A DNA stretch of 25,618 bases from Porphyromonadaceae bacterium (GTDB taxonomy: Bacteria > Bacteroidota > Bacteroidia > Bacteroidales > UBA11471): positions 1 through 25,618 of the forward strand of contig JAJQIP010000103.1 in the NCBI GenBank assembly GCA_021199145.1, read 5' to 3'. This document shows positions 9,490-20,633 of the stretch, in pieces. The position numbers were made by a program, and so were the translations under genes. The notes beneath the pieces are model-generated. The model saw nothing but the letters and a program-made list of their open reading frames with translations, was not told where the DNA came from and made no database searches. The number at the start of each line of letters is the position of its first letter. Position 1 is the stretch's first letter.

Positions 9490-10002
9490 TTATCTTTTAC
9501 GGGCAATCATTATGCCGCCGATGATACAAGCAAGTAACAATATACTGATGGCCTCAAACGGGAGGAGATACTGATATTTCTCCGTGCCCATGAGCATATG
9601 GCCTATCACCTTCATATCCACCTCTCCGCCCTCAGCGAATTGGGATGGGAAAAAGGAATGCGTCAACAAGGTATATCCGCAGATGACGGCACCCGCCACG
9701 GCCGCCAACAACCCCCAGGCCCGCTTGGTCGAAGAGATGTGGCCGCTCCGCTCGCCCAACTTGCTCGTGAGGATAATGGCAAAGACGAAAAGCACAAGAA
9801 TGCCCCCTGCATAGATGGTTATCTGCACGGCTCCCAGGAAATGATAGTCCAACTGGAAATAGTATCCTGCCGTGGCGAAAAGCACGAAGAGCAGATAGGT
9901 GGCAGCCCGTAAAATACGCCGGCTGGTGACGGCCAAGACCGAACAGACGACAATCACTGCCGAAAGCAGGAGAAAAATGATTTGGTTAGCAACGAATTCC
10001 AT
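9490..10002 (-). CDS. nuoJ: Complex I subunit J
   Basis: A 170-residue membrane subunit with about five hydrophobic segments. The conserved element GAVQITIYAGGILVLFVFAI (residues 57-76, with Y64) is the NuoJ signature in TM3, which takes part in the pi-bulge linked to coupling. It starts at an ATG 9 bases after the nuoI stop and ends 5 bases before nuoK. NuoJ is normally about 165-200 residues, so the length is ordinary. It joins the NuoAHJKN membrane domain next to the quinone site. Confidence 0.94.
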   Translation of the reverse strand: MEFVANQIIFLLLSAVIVVCSVLAVTSRRILRAATYLLFVLFATAGYYFQLDYHFLGAVQITIYAGGILVLFVFAIILTSKLGERSGHISSTKRAWGLLAAVAGAVICGYTLLTHSFFPSQFAEGGEVDMKVIGHMLMGTEKYQYLLPFEAISILLLACIIGGIMIARKR

Positions 10003-10011
10003 AGCAAGGCC

Positions 10012-10473
10012 CTATTTTGAAGTTTCGGATTTTCGGTTGAGATGCTTTACCAACTGATGCCGGTCAAACACCGCTTGTTCGAAGGCATTAGTAAAGGCCA
10101 ACGCATTGTGCGGACAACTGTTGACGCACAATTGGCAAAAGACGCAACTTCCTAAGTTATAGATGTAATCATCCAGCACACGTTTGCTCTTCCCATCTTC
10201 TGTCTCGATTTTCTTGGAAATCACCTCTATGGTATGGTTCGGACAGTTCATCTGGCAAATGCCGCAAGCGATGCACCGGTGATTGCCCTCCTCGTCATAC
10301 TGAAGCGTAAGCGTCGCCCGAAAACGGTCGGCAATCTTCAAGGTAGCTCGGTTCTCAGGATACTGTTCGGTTACCTTTGGGGTAACAAACTCCCGACCCG
10401 TTACCTTCATGCCCACAAGGAGACTCCAAAGGCCTTTTCCAAAATCGACAAAATAATTTTTCAGACTTCCCAT
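10012..10473 (-). CDS. nuoI: Complex I 2x[4Fe-4S] subunit I
   Basis: A 153-residue peripheral subunit that carries two [4Fe-4S] clusters (N6a/N6b) and passes electrons toward NuoB. Two CxxCxxCxxxCP motifs are complete: C67, C70, C73, C77 and C110, C113, C116, C120. ATG start. It is the first complex I gene after the inserted ATP synthase block. The 73-base gap after atpG contains a hairpin, the longest gap before any gene inside the operon. Because no nuoEFG genes are present, NuoI is the likely entry point for electrons from a soluble donor such as ferredoxin; that last step is inference. Confidence 0.96.
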   Translation of the reverse strand: MGSLKNYFVDFGKGLWSLLVGMKVTGREFVTPKVTEQYPENRATLKIADRFRATLTLQYDEEGNHRCIACGICQMNCPNHTIEVISKKIETEDGKSKRVLDDYIYNLGSCVFCQLCVNSCPHNALAFTNAFEQAVFDRHQLVKHLNRKSETSK

Positions 10474-10505
10474 AAAGGATATTGTAACTCTTTCTTATTC
10501 TTTTT

Positions 10506-10539
10506 AACAAGAGAAAGTACCAAGTTTCGCTTGGTACTT
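10506..10539 (-). terminator. Hairpin at the atpG/nuoI junction, possible attenuator or processing site
   Basis: On the minus strand, directly after the atpG stop, a perfect 10-bp stem AAGTACCAAG/CTTGGTACTT (10530-10539 with 10515-10524) encloses a CGAAA loop. It is followed by the T-rich but interrupted tail TCTCTTGTT. This looks like a weak intrinsic terminator or an mRNA stabilising or processing element. No TAnnTTTG promoter was seen between it and nuoI, so read-through is probably required for nuoI-N expression. Confidence 0.5.
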
Positions 10540-10546
10540 CCCCCTT

Positions 10547-11422
10547 TTATGCAATCGAACCGCCCATAATATCCAGCAGTTCATTGGTAATACCCTGCTG
10601 TCGCAGTTTGTTGTATTCCAATCGCAGTTCGTCGAGCAGCTTGCCCGCATTGTCGCTGGCCGTTTGCATGGCCATGATGCGCGCTCCCTGTTCCGAAGTC
10701 CGGCTCTGCAGACACGCCTCGATAAACGAGGCATTGACATAGAGGGGCAGTACGCTTTCGAAAATGGCGGACCGGTCCGGTTCGTAGAGATAGGGGGTTA
10801 CCCGAGTCTCTTTCTTCCCCGTCGGGACCTCTTCAATGCGTACAGGCAACAAGGTCCGGTTCTTCACGATTTGGGTGGCGACACTCTTGTAGAACGTGTA
10901 GATGCACTCTACCCGGTCGTACGTCCCGTTCAGGAACGAAGCCGTCAACTCGCCCACAAACCGCTTTAACTCCTCCGGACTGCTCTTGGCCTGGAAATAG
11001 TCCAATCGGCACATCTTCACGCCTACAGTACGGTTGACGGCCGAAATGACCTTCTTCCCTACAGGGTAGACATCAACGGCAAGTGAACCGTGATATTCGC
11101 TGTGCAAGGAGGTCAACCGGGCCAATAACGCCTTATACAGGTTGGCGTTATACGCCCCGCACAATCCCTCGTCCGATGCCACGAGGATAAGGGCCACCCG
11201 CTGTACAGGGCGCTGTTTCGTCAAAGGCGATTCATACTCCCGGTCAGCGGCCAGCAGATTGTTGATGGTGGCCTGCAACTGTTCCCTGTACGGAGCCATG
11301 CCCCGTACAGCCTGTTCGGCCTTGCGCAACTTCGCTGAAGATATCATCTTCATCGCACCGGTAATCTTTTGGGTGGACTGGACAGAGCCAATCCGACCCT
11401 TCAACTCGCGCATGGTAGACAT
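10547..11422 (-). CDS. atpG: F1 ATP synthase gamma subunit
   Basis: A 291-residue central-stalk subunit whose rotation links proton flow to the catalytic beta subunits. The N-terminal helix (RIGSVQSTQKITGAMKMISS) is the classic gamma coiled-coil signature, and the C-terminal helix has SDNAGKLLDELRLEYNKLRQ followed by ITNELLDIMGG. Length is normal. The ATG lies 6 bases after the atpA stop. It is the last gene of the atp block and is followed by a hairpin before nuoI. Confidence 0.96.
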   Translation of the reverse strand: MSTMRELKGRIGSVQSTQKITGAMKMISSAKLRKAEQAVRGMAPYREQLQATINNLLAADREYESPLTKQRPVQRVALILVASDEGLCGAYNANLYKALLARLTSLHSEYHGSLAVDVYPVGKKVISAVNRTVGVKMCRLDYFQAKSSPEELKRFVGELTASFLNGTYDRVECIYTFYKSVATQIVKNRTLLPVRIEEVPTGKKETRVTPYLYEPDRSAIFESVLPLYVNASFIEACLQSRTSEQGARIMAMQTASDNAGKLLDELRLEYNKLRQQGITNELLDIMGGSIA

Positions 11423-11428
11423 GACAGA

Positions 11429-13009
11429 CTATTTCTTTAATTGTTTCACAACTTCTGCGGCCACACTTTGCAGCGTCTCTTCGATTTCGGGGGTCAGTTT
11501 TCCCGCATGCAAGGGCTCCAACACATCTTTGGCGTGACGACCCCGCAATATCTCCAAGAAAGCTTTCTCAAAGGTGGCTACCTGCTCTACGGCAATATCG
11601 CCCAGCAATCCCTTCGTACCGCAATACACAATGGCTATCTCCTCCTCTACAGGCATAGGGGTATATTGGGGTTGTACCAGCAACATGCTGTTCTTACGTC
11701 CCTTGTCGATGACCATCGCCGTCACGGGATCAAGGTCTCCGCCGAATTTGGTGAACGCCTCCAATTCACGATATTGCGCCTGGTCTATCTTCAACGTTCC
11801 GGCCACCTTCTTCATGGCCTTCACTTGGGCGTTTCCTCCTACACGGGATACCGAAATACCGACGTTGATGGCAGGACGCATACCTTGGTTGAAGAGCGCC
11901 GTTTCGAGGAATATCTGACCGTCGGTGATGGAAATCACATTGGTCGGGATATAGGCCGACACGTCACCGGCTTGCGTCTCGATAATCGGCAGGGCGGTAA
12001 GCGACCCCCCTCCCTTAACCAAAGGACGCATAGCCTCCGGCAGGTCGTTCATCGTTGCGGCCACCTCATCATTGGCGATAATCTTGGCGGCACGTTCCAA
12101 CAGACGGGAATGGAGATAGAAGATATCTCCCGGATAGGCTTCACGACCGGAAGGACGGCGCAGAATCAGCGAAATCTCACGATAGGCTACCGCCTGTTTG
12201 GAAAGGTCATCATAGACCACCAAGGCATGACGGCCGCTATCCCGGAAATACTCTCCGATAGTGGCGCCAGCAAAAGGTGCGTAATAACGCATCGAAGCCG
12301 AGTCGGACGCATTAGCGGCCAACACGATGGTATACTCCATCGCTCCCGTCTCCCGCAAGGTGTTCACCAGAGTGGCGACCGACGAGGCCTTCTGCCCGAT
12401 GGCTACATAGATGCAATAGACAGGATCCCCTGCCAGGAAATTCTTCCGTTGGTTAATAATGGTATCAATGGCAATCGAAGTCTTCCCGATTTGACGGTCA
12501 CCGATAATCAACTCCCGTTGACCACGTCCGATGGGGACCATGGCATCGATAGGCTTGATACCGGTCTGCAACGGTTCGTTCACCGGTTGACGGAAAATGA
12601 CGCCAGGCGCCTTCCGGTCAAGGGGCAACGTGATAGTCTCACCGGTAATGGGACCCGAACCGTCGATAGGATCACCCAGCGTATTGATGACCCGCCCTAT
12701 AAGGCCGTCGCCTACAGGGATGGAAGCAATCTTGCCCGTACGCCGTACAGTCATGTTCTCTTTGATGGTATTGCTCTCGGCACCCATCAAGATAACCCCG
12801 ACATTGCTCTCCTCAAGGTTCATGGCCACGCCACGCACGCCATTCTCAAACTCGACCAACTCACTCGAACGGACATTGTCAAGACCGAAAACGTGCGCCA
12901 CGCCGTCACCCACTTCGAGTACGGTACCCACTTCTTCAAAAGAGACCTTCGATTCGACCTCTTCGAGTTGCTGTTTCAGTATGTCTGAAATCTCATTTGG
13001 CTTAATCAT
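11429..13009 (-). CDS. atpA: F1 ATP synthase alpha subunit
   Basis: A 526-residue non-catalytic nucleotide-binding subunit of F1. The Walker A motif is GDRQIGKT at 170-177 and the arginine finger that reaches the beta active site is R389 in ISVSRVGG. Length is close to the usual 500-515 with a slight N-terminal extension. The ATG overlaps the atpH stop in an ATGA arrangement (13006-13009), a sign of translational coupling. The T-to-I change in the usual GDRQTGKT is conservative and found in an alpha rather than beta position, so function should be intact. Confidence 0.97.
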   Translation of the reverse strand: MIKPNEISDILKQQLEEVESKVSFEEVGTVLEVGDGVAHVFGLDNVRSSELVEFENGVRGVAMNLEESNVGVILMGAESNTIKENMTVRRTGKIASIPVGDGLIGRVINTLGDPIDGSGPITGETITLPLDRKAPGVIFRQPVNEPLQTGIKPIDAMVPIGRGQRELIIGDRQIGKTSIAIDTIINQRKNFLAGDPVYCIYVAIGQKASSVATLVNTLRETGAMEYTIVLAANASDSASMRYYAPFAGATIGEYFRDSGRHALVVYDDLSKQAVAYREISLILRRPSGREAYPGDIFYLHSRLLERAAKIIANDEVAATMNDLPEAMRPLVKGGGSLTALPIIETQAGDVSAYIPTNVISITDGQIFLETALFNQGMRPAINVGISVSRVGGNAQVKAMKKVAGTLKIDQAQYRELEAFTKFGGDLDPVTAMVIDKGRKNSMLLVQPQYTPMPVEEEIAIVYCGTKGLLGDIAVEQVATFEKAFLEILRGRHAKDVLEPLHAGKLTPEIEETLQSVAAEVVKQLKK

Positions 13010-13566
13010 ATTCGTGTTTTGCTGTTTATCAATTTTAAACGCAACTGTTTCAACTCCTTCTCGATGGAGGCGTCAAACAACTCGCCACCGACCCGGAGCA
13101 CAAAACCTCCGATAATCTCAGGATCGACCCTGTATTCAAACTCCAACACGGCATCCGCACAATGGCGGGAAACTATCGTCTCTATCCGCGCCTGATTTTT
13201 CTTGTCAAGCGGGGCGGCCGTGGTTACATGGACTTTGACTATATGATGGAAGTCGCGATACATCTTTTGGTACATCAGCATGATGGGGCGCAAATACGAC
13301 TCCCGCCGAGCACGCAAAAGCAGCCGGACAAAACGAAGGTACTCTTCCGAAGAAGAGGCATCGACACCGGCAGCAGAGAGCATAATCGCCTCTTTCCGAC
13401 CAGCTTCGAGTACCGGATTCAGCAAGATTTCCTGCAAATCGGGCCGAGCGGCGAAGTTCGCCTCTACCCGTTGCGCCGCCTCATACACAGACTGGGATTG
13501 CTCTCTCTCCTGCGCATACTTGAGCAGCGCCTTGGCATATCGGCTGGCTATAAGTCCTTCGTTCAT
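13006..13566 (-). CDS. atpH: F1Fo ATP synthase delta subunit (OSCP)
   Basis: A 186-residue peripheral-stalk subunit that joins the top of F1 to the b subunit dimer. The N-terminal helical domain starts with the typical pattern [13 protein letters not shown], and the C-terminal part has the family pattern [27 protein letters not shown]. Size is normal (about 175-190). ATG start 6 bases after the atpF stop; the stop overlaps the atpA start by 4 bases. Identified by both sequence and the fixed atpF-H-A order. Confidence 0.95.
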   Translation of the reverse strand: MNEGLIASRYAKALLKYAQEREQSQSVYEAAQRVEANFAARPDLQEILLNPVLEAGRKEAIMLSAAGVDASSSEEYLRFVRLLLRARRESYLRPIMLMYQKMYRDFHHIVKVHVTTAAPLDKKNQARIETIVSRHCADAVLEFEYRVDPEIIGGFVLRVGGELFDASIEKELKQLRLKLINSKTRI

Positions 13567-13572
13567 ATTCGA

Positions 13573-14070
13573 TTAGTTTTTATTCTCGATGTCACTTAAT
13601 AGTTTGTCGACCAATTCTGTTTGCTTCTTTTTGTCCTCCAACTCCCTACGTACCAATTTCTCAGCTATCTGCAAGGCAAAGTCGCTCACCTGTTGGCGGA
13701 ATTGCTGTTCTGCCTCCTTCTTGGCCAATTCTATCGATACATGGGCTGCATCGATAATCTTCTTGGCCTCCACCGTGGCGGCTTGGCGTGCCTCTTCCAC
13801 GATTTGGCTCTTCATCTGGGCCGCCTCACGCAAGATTTCAAGCTGCTTCTGCTGCGCCTCGGCTATGAGGGTCTGGGCATTTTCGGTAGCATGTTCGAGT
13901 TGGCTCTTGGCTTCTTGGGCATAACTTACCCCCTTATCGATGAAGTCGGCTCGTGCGTCGACACTGTTCATGATAGCGGGCCAGGCAAATTTCGCCAATA
14001 TCACAAAGAGTATGACAAACACAAGGAACATCCAGAATACCAATCCGAATTCAGGTGTGAATAGTCCCAT
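13573..14070 (-). CDS. atpF: Fo ATP synthase b subunit
   Basis: A 165-residue protein with one N-terminal membrane helix (LVFWMFLVFVILFVILAKF) followed by a long charged helix rich in Ala, Glu, Gln and Lys that will form the dimeric peripheral stalk. That stalk binds the delta subunit. Length is normal (about 155-170). It starts at an ATG 18 bases after atpE. Only one b-type gene is present, so a b2 homodimer is expected rather than a b/b' pair. Confidence 0.95.
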   Translation of the reverse strand: MGLFTPEFGLVFWMFLVFVILFVILAKFAWPAIMNSVDARADFIDKGVSYAQEAKSQLEHATENAQTLIAEAQQKQLEILREAAQMKSQIVEEARQAATVEAKKIIDAAHVSIELAKKEAEQQFRQQVSDFALQIAEKLVRRELEDKKKQTELVDKLLSDIENKN

Positions 14071-14088
14071 AGTGTCTCTTTTTAAGGA

Positions 14089-14379
<291 letters not shown>

Positions 14380-15471
14380 TTATTTTTCGTTTACAGGTTG
14401 TTCTGCGACTGCCGGCTCCCCATGTACCCGTGCGAGGCTGATGAAGATGGTCGACAATATGGTGAAGACATAAGCTTGGATGAAGCTGATAAGCACATCA
14501 AGCAAGTTCATGAAGAGCGAGAAGAAGACCGCGATAATCGTTGTCCCTGCCAACACGGCCGCACCCATCGAACAGAAGATGAATATCAACGAGACAAGTA
14601 CCAGCACGATAAGGTGACCGCCCAACATATTGGCGAAAAGACGAATCATCAGCGCTACCGGCTTGGTCAAAGCGCCGAAGACCTCGATGACCGGCATCAA
14701 CGGAACGGGACACTTCATCCACATCGGGACTTCGGGCCAGAACATGTCCTTCCAATAATGTTTCGTACCGGTAAGGTTCACTACCAGGAAGGTACACAGG
14801 GCCAGCACCAACGTGATGGAGATGTTTCCCGTCAGGTTCGCTCCGGCCGGGAAAATGACCACCAGCCCCAGAATGTTGACAAAGAAGATGAAGAAAAATA
14901 CCGTCAACAGATAGGGAGCGTATCGCCGTGCGTCACGGCCGAGCACCGGTTTGATGAGGTCGGCATAGAGCATGTCGAAAACCAGCTCCATAAATCCGAA
15001 CCACTTGCGGGGAGCACCGTGGGGATGCCTGCGGTACCACCGTGCCATGGGAATGAAGCAGAGGCAAAGCAATACGCCCGCAATAAGGAGAGCCATCACA
15101 TTCTTGGTAATCGAAAAGTCAAGAGGACGGTAAGCCTCTCCCTCTGCGGTGAAGGCCACAACCTTTCCGTTATAATCGCCCCCTTGGGCCAACATATACC
15201 CTTTGTAACTCTCTCCGTTCGTCAAACGACGGGAACTGAACACGCTCCATTGCCCCTCTTGGTTTCTCACAATGACGGGCAGAGGCAGACGGCAGTGGGA
15301 GAACGGGAGTTCCCAACCATAGCTGTCCAGCACATGTTCAAAAATCACCTCCTTGGCGTCGAAAGCCTCCCCGGCTCCCTCCGCCTCCTCTTCTGCGGCA
15401 CGCACCTGCGGAACAAGTACCATGCACATAGCGAGGAGCAAGGCGATACGGTAGATTATACTCTTTTTCAT
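14380..15471 (-). CDS. atpB: Fo ATP synthase a subunit with exported N-terminal domain
   Basis: A 363-residue membrane subunit that forms the two proton half-channels against the c-ring. The essential Arg is R277 in PVALMIRLFANMLGGHL. The protein is about 100 residues longer than the E. coli subunit. It starts with a signal-peptide-like segment (MKKSIIYRIALLLAMCMVLV, then AxA-type PQVRA) followed by an acidic, probably periplasmic region to about residue 120 before the first core helix. This form is seen in Bacteroidota a subunits as far as I recall. It sits 9 bases after atpC, with no AtpI-like gene between them, and 36 bases before atpE. Confidence 0.95.
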   Translation of the reverse strand: MKKSIIYRIALLLAMCMVLVPQVRAAEEEAEGAGEAFDAKEVIFEHVLDSYGWELPFSHCRLPLPVIVRNQEGQWSVFSSRRLTNGESYKGYMLAQGGDYNGKVVAFTAEGEAYRPLDFSITKNVMALLIAGVLLCLCFIPMARWYRRHPHGAPRKWFGFMELVFDMLYADLIKPVLGRDARRYAPYLLTVFFFIFFVNILGLVVIFPAGANLTGNISITLVLALCTFLVVNLTGTKHYWKDMFWPEVPMWMKCPVPLMPVIEVFGALTKPVALMIRLFANMLGGHLIVLVLVSLIFIFCSMGAAVLAGTTIIAVFFSLFMNLLDVLISFIQAYVFTILSTIFISLARVHGEPAVAEQPVNEK

Positions 15472-15480
15472 CTCTTCTCC

Positions 15481-15714
15481 TTATTTGAGGCACACGACCA
15501 CCCGGTTGTTGTTCACATCCACAAACCCGCCTTCAGCGGCTACCGTCTTGACCGCCCCATCACTCTCATAGGAAATCTCTCCCGCTTTGAGGGTCGACAA
15601 AAGGGATGCATGGTCTTGCAACACGGTAAACGACCCGATGGTACCCGGAAGGGTAACGCGGGAGACCTCCCCATGAAAAAGGGTACCGGTCGGAGATATG
15701 ATTTCAAGTGTCAT
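15481..15714 (-). CDS. atpC: F1 ATP synthase epsilon subunit, short form
   Basis: A 77-residue protein matching only the N-terminal beta-sandwich of epsilon: MTLEIISPTGTLFHGEVSRV, then the PGTIGSFTVLQDHASLLSTL motif. The usual subunit has about 130-140 residues, with a C-terminal helical hairpin that inhibits ATP hydrolysis. That part is absent, and the stop is followed within 9 bases by atpB, so this is not a frameshifted longer gene as far as I can see. The beta-sandwich alone can still link gamma to the c-ring. ATG start, 21 bases after the atpD stop. Confidence 0.93.
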   Translation of the reverse strand: MTLEIISPTGTLFHGEVSRVTLPGTIGSFTVLQDHASLLSTLKAGEISYESDGAVKTVAAEGGFVDVNNNRVVVCLK

Positions 15715-15735
15715 GGCATAAAGATTTTTGTACGG

Positions 15736-17262
<1,527 letters not shown>

Positions 17263-17275
17263 TTATTCTCTCTCT

Positions 17276-18352
17276 TTAAAAATGTATCCCGAAAACGGTT
17301 ATCACCACCATCAGCAGAAGGTTGACAAACCCTATGGGTACCAGGTATTTCCACTCCAGGTGCAACAGTTGGTCGATACGCAGACGGGGGAAGGTCCACT
17401 TGAACCACATGATGATGAACATCATCACGGCGGTCTTCCCGAAGAACCAGATTACCGACGGAATATAGTCCATCACCGTGTTGAAGGCCGTCCAACCCCC
17501 GATATGCAGAGGCATCCATCCTCCCAAAAACAGGAGGCTGGCAATGCCGGCGACAATGAACATGTTGAGGTATTCGGCCAGATAATAGAACCCGAAGTGG
17601 ATTCCCGAATATTCGGTATGGTATCCGGCTGTCAGCTCCGACTCGGCCTCCGGCAAGTCAAACGGTCCTCGGTTGGTTTCCGCTGTCCCGGCGATAAGGT
17701 AGATGATGAAGGCTATCCACATGGGGATATGCCCCGTGAAGAGGAACCACCCCCTGTTTTGCAACAGGATGAGTTGCGAGGTCTGCATCGTCCCGGCAAA
17801 GACCACGACAGTAAGCATCGACAGACCGATGGACAATTCATAACTTACCATTTGGGCACCGCTGCGCATGGCCCCAATCAGGGTGAACTTATTGTTGCTC
17901 GACCAACCGGCCAGGAGAATGCCCAACACACCGATAGACGAAACGGCCATGATAAAGAAGACTCCGATATTGAAATCAAGTACCTGCAATCCTCGTCCGA
18001 AAGGCATACACCCGAAAGTGAGCATCGAAGCCAAAATCACTAAGTAGGGAGCCAGGTTGTAGAGGAAGCGGTCACTCTTCCGGATGGTGATAAGTTCCTT
18101 GATGAGAATCTTTATCATGTCGGCGACACTCTGGAAGATGCCGTAAGGCCCTACTCGGTTGGGTCCCAGACGGCATTGGAAGAAGGCGCATATCTTGCGC
18201 TCCCCATAAATCAATGCCAAGGCGATGAGGGTGTACAACAACAGCAGGACGACCCCGATTAGCACGAACTCTATCAAAAGGGCACCCCATTCGGGCATGC
18301 ACCCCCTGAGCAGAGCGTCAATCCATTGGGTCACTATCGAGAAGTCGAACAT
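17276..18352 (-). CDS. nuoH: Complex I subunit H
   Basis: A 358-residue membrane subunit that joins the quinone cavity to the proton-pumping arm. Signatures are [19 protein letters not shown] at 51-69 and [17 protein letters not shown] at 224-240 in the acidic loop that lines the quinone tunnel. About eight hydrophobic helices are visible and length is normal. ATG start, 40 bases after nuoCD. It is the last complex I gene before the ATP synthase block, whereas in ordinary nuo operons nuoI follows directly. Confidence 0.96.
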   Translation of the reverse strand: MFDFSIVTQWIDALLRGCMPEWGALLIEFVLIGVVLLLLYTLIALALIYGERKICAFFQCRLGPNRVGPYGIFQSVADMIKILIKELITIRKSDRFLYNLAPYLVILASMLTFGCMPFGRGLQVLDFNIGVFFIMAVSSIGVLGILLAGWSSNNKFTLIGAMRSGAQMVSYELSIGLSMLTVVVFAGTMQTSQLILLQNRGWFLFTGHIPMWIAFIIYLIAGTAETNRGPFDLPEAESELTAGYHTEYSGIHFGFYYLAEYLNMFIVAGIASLLFLGGWMPLHIGGWTAFNTVMDYIPSVIWFFGKTAVMMFIIMWFKWTFPRLRIDQLLHLEWKYLVPIGFVNLLLMVVITVFGIHF

Positions 18353-18392
18353 AAGGTTCTCTGTTTATTCGGTTTCAAATTTTCTACTACAC

Positions 18393-20021
18393 TCATCGGT
18401 CAATATCAGGCACCACATAGTCGAGGGAACCGCCGATAGTAATCAGGTCGGCAATCTTCGCTCCTCGGGTCAGGTGGTCGACCACCCCTACCAAGGCAAA
18501 TCCCGGCGACACCACTTTCAAGCGGTAAGGGGTCTTCTCGCCACGGCTCTCGAGGTAAATCCCGAAAGCTCCGCGCGAAGCCTCCACCTGTTTAAAGTAA
18601 CGTCCTTCCGGAACTTTTATTATGGGTTTGGTCTTCACGGCATAATCTCCTTCGGGAATGTTGTCCACCAACTGCTCGAGAATCCGTAGCGACTGCTCAA
18701 TCTCCTTGAGCCGCACGGTATAGCGGGCATACGAATCTCCCTCTTGCATCACTACCTCGTCAAACTTCACTCGATCGTAAAGGGCATACGGGGTACGTTT
18801 CCGCACGTCGCACGCCCAACCCGAAGCCCGTCCCGTCGGACCGGTGGTGTTATATCGTATGGCATCTTCCCGAGAAAGACGGCCTACGCCAATCATACGG
18901 TTACGGGCAATCACATTCCCGCTGAACACCTCATTGTACTCTTTCAGGCGGGAGGGCATAAGCTCGATAAACGCCTTGACTTTCCGTTGGAAATCCGGAT
19001 GAATATCAGCCATGACACCACCGATGGTATTATAATTCAGAGACATGCGGGCACCGCAGGTCTCTTCGAAGATATCCAAAATCAGCTCCCTTTCCCGGAA
19101 GCCGTAGAAGAAGGCGGTAAGGGCGCCGAGGTCCATGCACAGGGTTGAGAAGAAGAGCAGGTGCGACGAGATACGCATCAACTCATCCATCATCGTCCGT
19201 ATGTACTGGGCCCGCAAGGGGACTTCCAGTTGCAGGGCATCCTCGATGCACATGCACAGGGCATGGCGGTTCTGATGGGCCGAGAGGTAGTCCAACCGGT
19301 CGGTCATATGCAGGGTCTGCGGGTAGGTCAACCCCTCCCACAGTTTCTCGATGCCCCGATGAATATACCCACAATGGACATCGATTTTCCGTATCACCTC
19401 CCCATCGAGCGACGTGCGAAAACGCAATACCCCGTGTGTAGCGGGATGTTGCGGACCAATATTGATTACATAATCCTCTTTTCCGAACAAGGGGATAATC
19501 CGCTTTTCAATCTTTCCGTCCGCACCCACGACAAAGCTTTCCGTCGTATCGGAACTCTCTTCGTTGCTCTCCGGAATGGGATTGTTCTCCCGACTCGTAT
19601 CATAGTCCTTCCGCAGGGGATAGCCTACCCAGTCTTCCCGCAGGAAAATGCGCCGCATGTCCGGGTGACCGATAAAGCGGATGCCGAAATAGTCATATAC
19701 CTCCCGCTCCTCCAACTCGGCATTCTGCCATACGCCGCTCACGCTGTACAGCCACGGCTCCTTGCGGTCGTCGGTGGAGGCCTTGAGAATCACCCAATGA
19801 TTGTATTTCACCGAGTTGAGATAGTAGACCACGCCCAACCGCTCTCCCCAATCGACACCGACAAGGGCGACGAGATTGTCAAATTGCAAATCCTCTTCGT
19901 CGTGCAGATAGCGCGCCAAGGCGGGCAACTTTTCGGCCGGCACCGTGAAGGTGGGATATTGCCCCGCTTCAAAAACGGCTTCCGGCAGGAATGTGGTAAT
20001 CTTTTTTTCTATATCGGCCAT
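18393..20021 (-). CDS. nuoCD: Fused complex I subunits C and D
   Basis: A 542-residue cytoplasmic protein. Residues 1 to about 140 are NuoC, ending in the signature EREVYDYFGIRF...HPDMRRIFL...YPLRKDY. A polar linker of about 30 residues (ENNPIPESNEESSDTTE) leads to NuoD, which holds the quinone-binding features HPATHGVLR at 192-200 and DRLDY at 241-245. The C-terminus ends DYVVPDIDR, typical of NuoD, where a hydrogenase large-subunit-like fold lost its Ni ligands. NuoC and NuoD fusion is known in enterobacteria and Bacteroidota. ATG start, 18 bases after nuoB. No frameshift is seen at the join, so this is a true fusion. Confidence 0.96.
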   Translation of the reverse strand: MADIEKKITTFLPEAVFEAGQYPTFTVPAEKLPALARYLHDEEDLQFDNLVALVGVDWGERLGVVYYLNSVKYNHWVILKASTDDRKEPWLYSVSGVWQNAELEEREVYDYFGIRFIGHPDMRRIFLREDWVGYPLRKDYDTSRENNPIPESNEESSDTTESFVVGADGKIEKRIIPLFGKEDYVINIGPQHPATHGVLRFRTSLDGEVIRKIDVHCGYIHRGIEKLWEGLTYPQTLHMTDRLDYLSAHQNRHALCMCIEDALQLEVPLRAQYIRTMMDELMRISSHLLFFSTLCMDLGALTAFFYGFRERELILDIFEETCGARMSLNYNTIGGVMADIHPDFQRKVKAFIELMPSRLKEYNEVFSGNVIARNRMIGVGRLSREDAIRYNTTGPTGRASGWACDVRKRTPYALYDRVKFDEVVMQEGDSYARYTVRLKEIEQSLRILEQLVDNIPEGDYAVKTKPIIKVPEGRYFKQVEASRGAFGIYLESRGEKTPYRLKVVSPGFALVGVVDHLTRGAKIADLITIGGSLDYVVPDIDR

Positions 20022-20039
20022 CCGGTGACTTTCTCGCTT

Positions 20040-20633
20040 TTAGAATTCAGTTTTCTCCTCTATTGGTTTCTGCTCTTGGCGGTTTACACCTCCGAAGAAC
20101 TTCTCTACCTTCACCTTGCGTTGTAACTGCATCATGCCGTACAACAACGCTTCGGGCCGGGGAGGACACCCCGGGATATATACATCGACAGGCAGAATCT
20201 CTTCTACCCCGTTGAGTACATGGTAGGAATTTTTGAACGGACCGCCCGACACAGCACAACCGCCTACGGCAATTACATACTTCGGGTCGGCCATCTGGTC
20301 GTAAAGACGCTTCAGCACGGGGGCCATCTTGTGCACTATCGTTCCTGCGACCATGATGAAATCCGCCTGACGCGGACTGGCTCGGGTGACCTCGAACCCG
20401 AATCGCGCCATGTCATAGCGCGCAGCCCCTACCGCCATATATTCGATGCCACAGCAACTCGTGGCGAACGTAAGCGGCCAAAGGGAATTGGAACGGCCCC
20501 AATTGATTGCGTCGTCAAGGACCCCCGTCACCACATTCGTACCGTTGGCACGAAGCTCCTCGACTATCTTTTCAAGGGTTTCATTATCTTTGAAATCCCC
20601 GTAGGGTATTGATTTTATCTTTACCTTTTTCAT
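20040..20633 (-). CDS. nuoB: Complex I subunit B, N2 cluster protein
   Basis: A 197-residue subunit that binds the terminal [4Fe-4S] cluster N2 and reduces quinone. The ligands are visible: adjacent C60-C61 (TSCCGIE), C126 (VGGCAVSGG) and C156 ([10 protein letters not shown]). The frame is open up to 20660, but the ATG at 20633 forms an ATGA overlap with the nuoA stop and has GGAGTGG just upstream, so I chose it. The C-terminus has a short charged tail ([14 protein letters not shown]). Identification is firm. Confidence 0.96.
   Translation of the reverse strand: MKKVKIKSIPYGDFKDNETLEKIVEELRANGTNVVTGVLDDAINWGRSNSLWPLTFATSCCGIEYMAVGAARYDMARFGFEVTRASPRQADFIMVAGTIVHKMAPVLKRLYDQMADPKYVIAVGGCAVSGGPFKNSYHVLNGVEEILPVDVYIPGCPPRPEALLYGMMQLQRKVKVEKFFGGVNRQEQKPIEEKTEF

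Noticed and set aside
11441..12988. A 515-codon plus-strand open frame antisense to atpA
   Set aside because: It mirrors the alpha subunit gene almost end to end, has a low-complexity composition, and shows no domain. It is a shadow frame.
18393..20021. Frameshift or assembly error joining nuoC and nuoD
   Set aside because: The two parts are joined by a polar linker in one clean frame, and this fusion is known in related bacteria.
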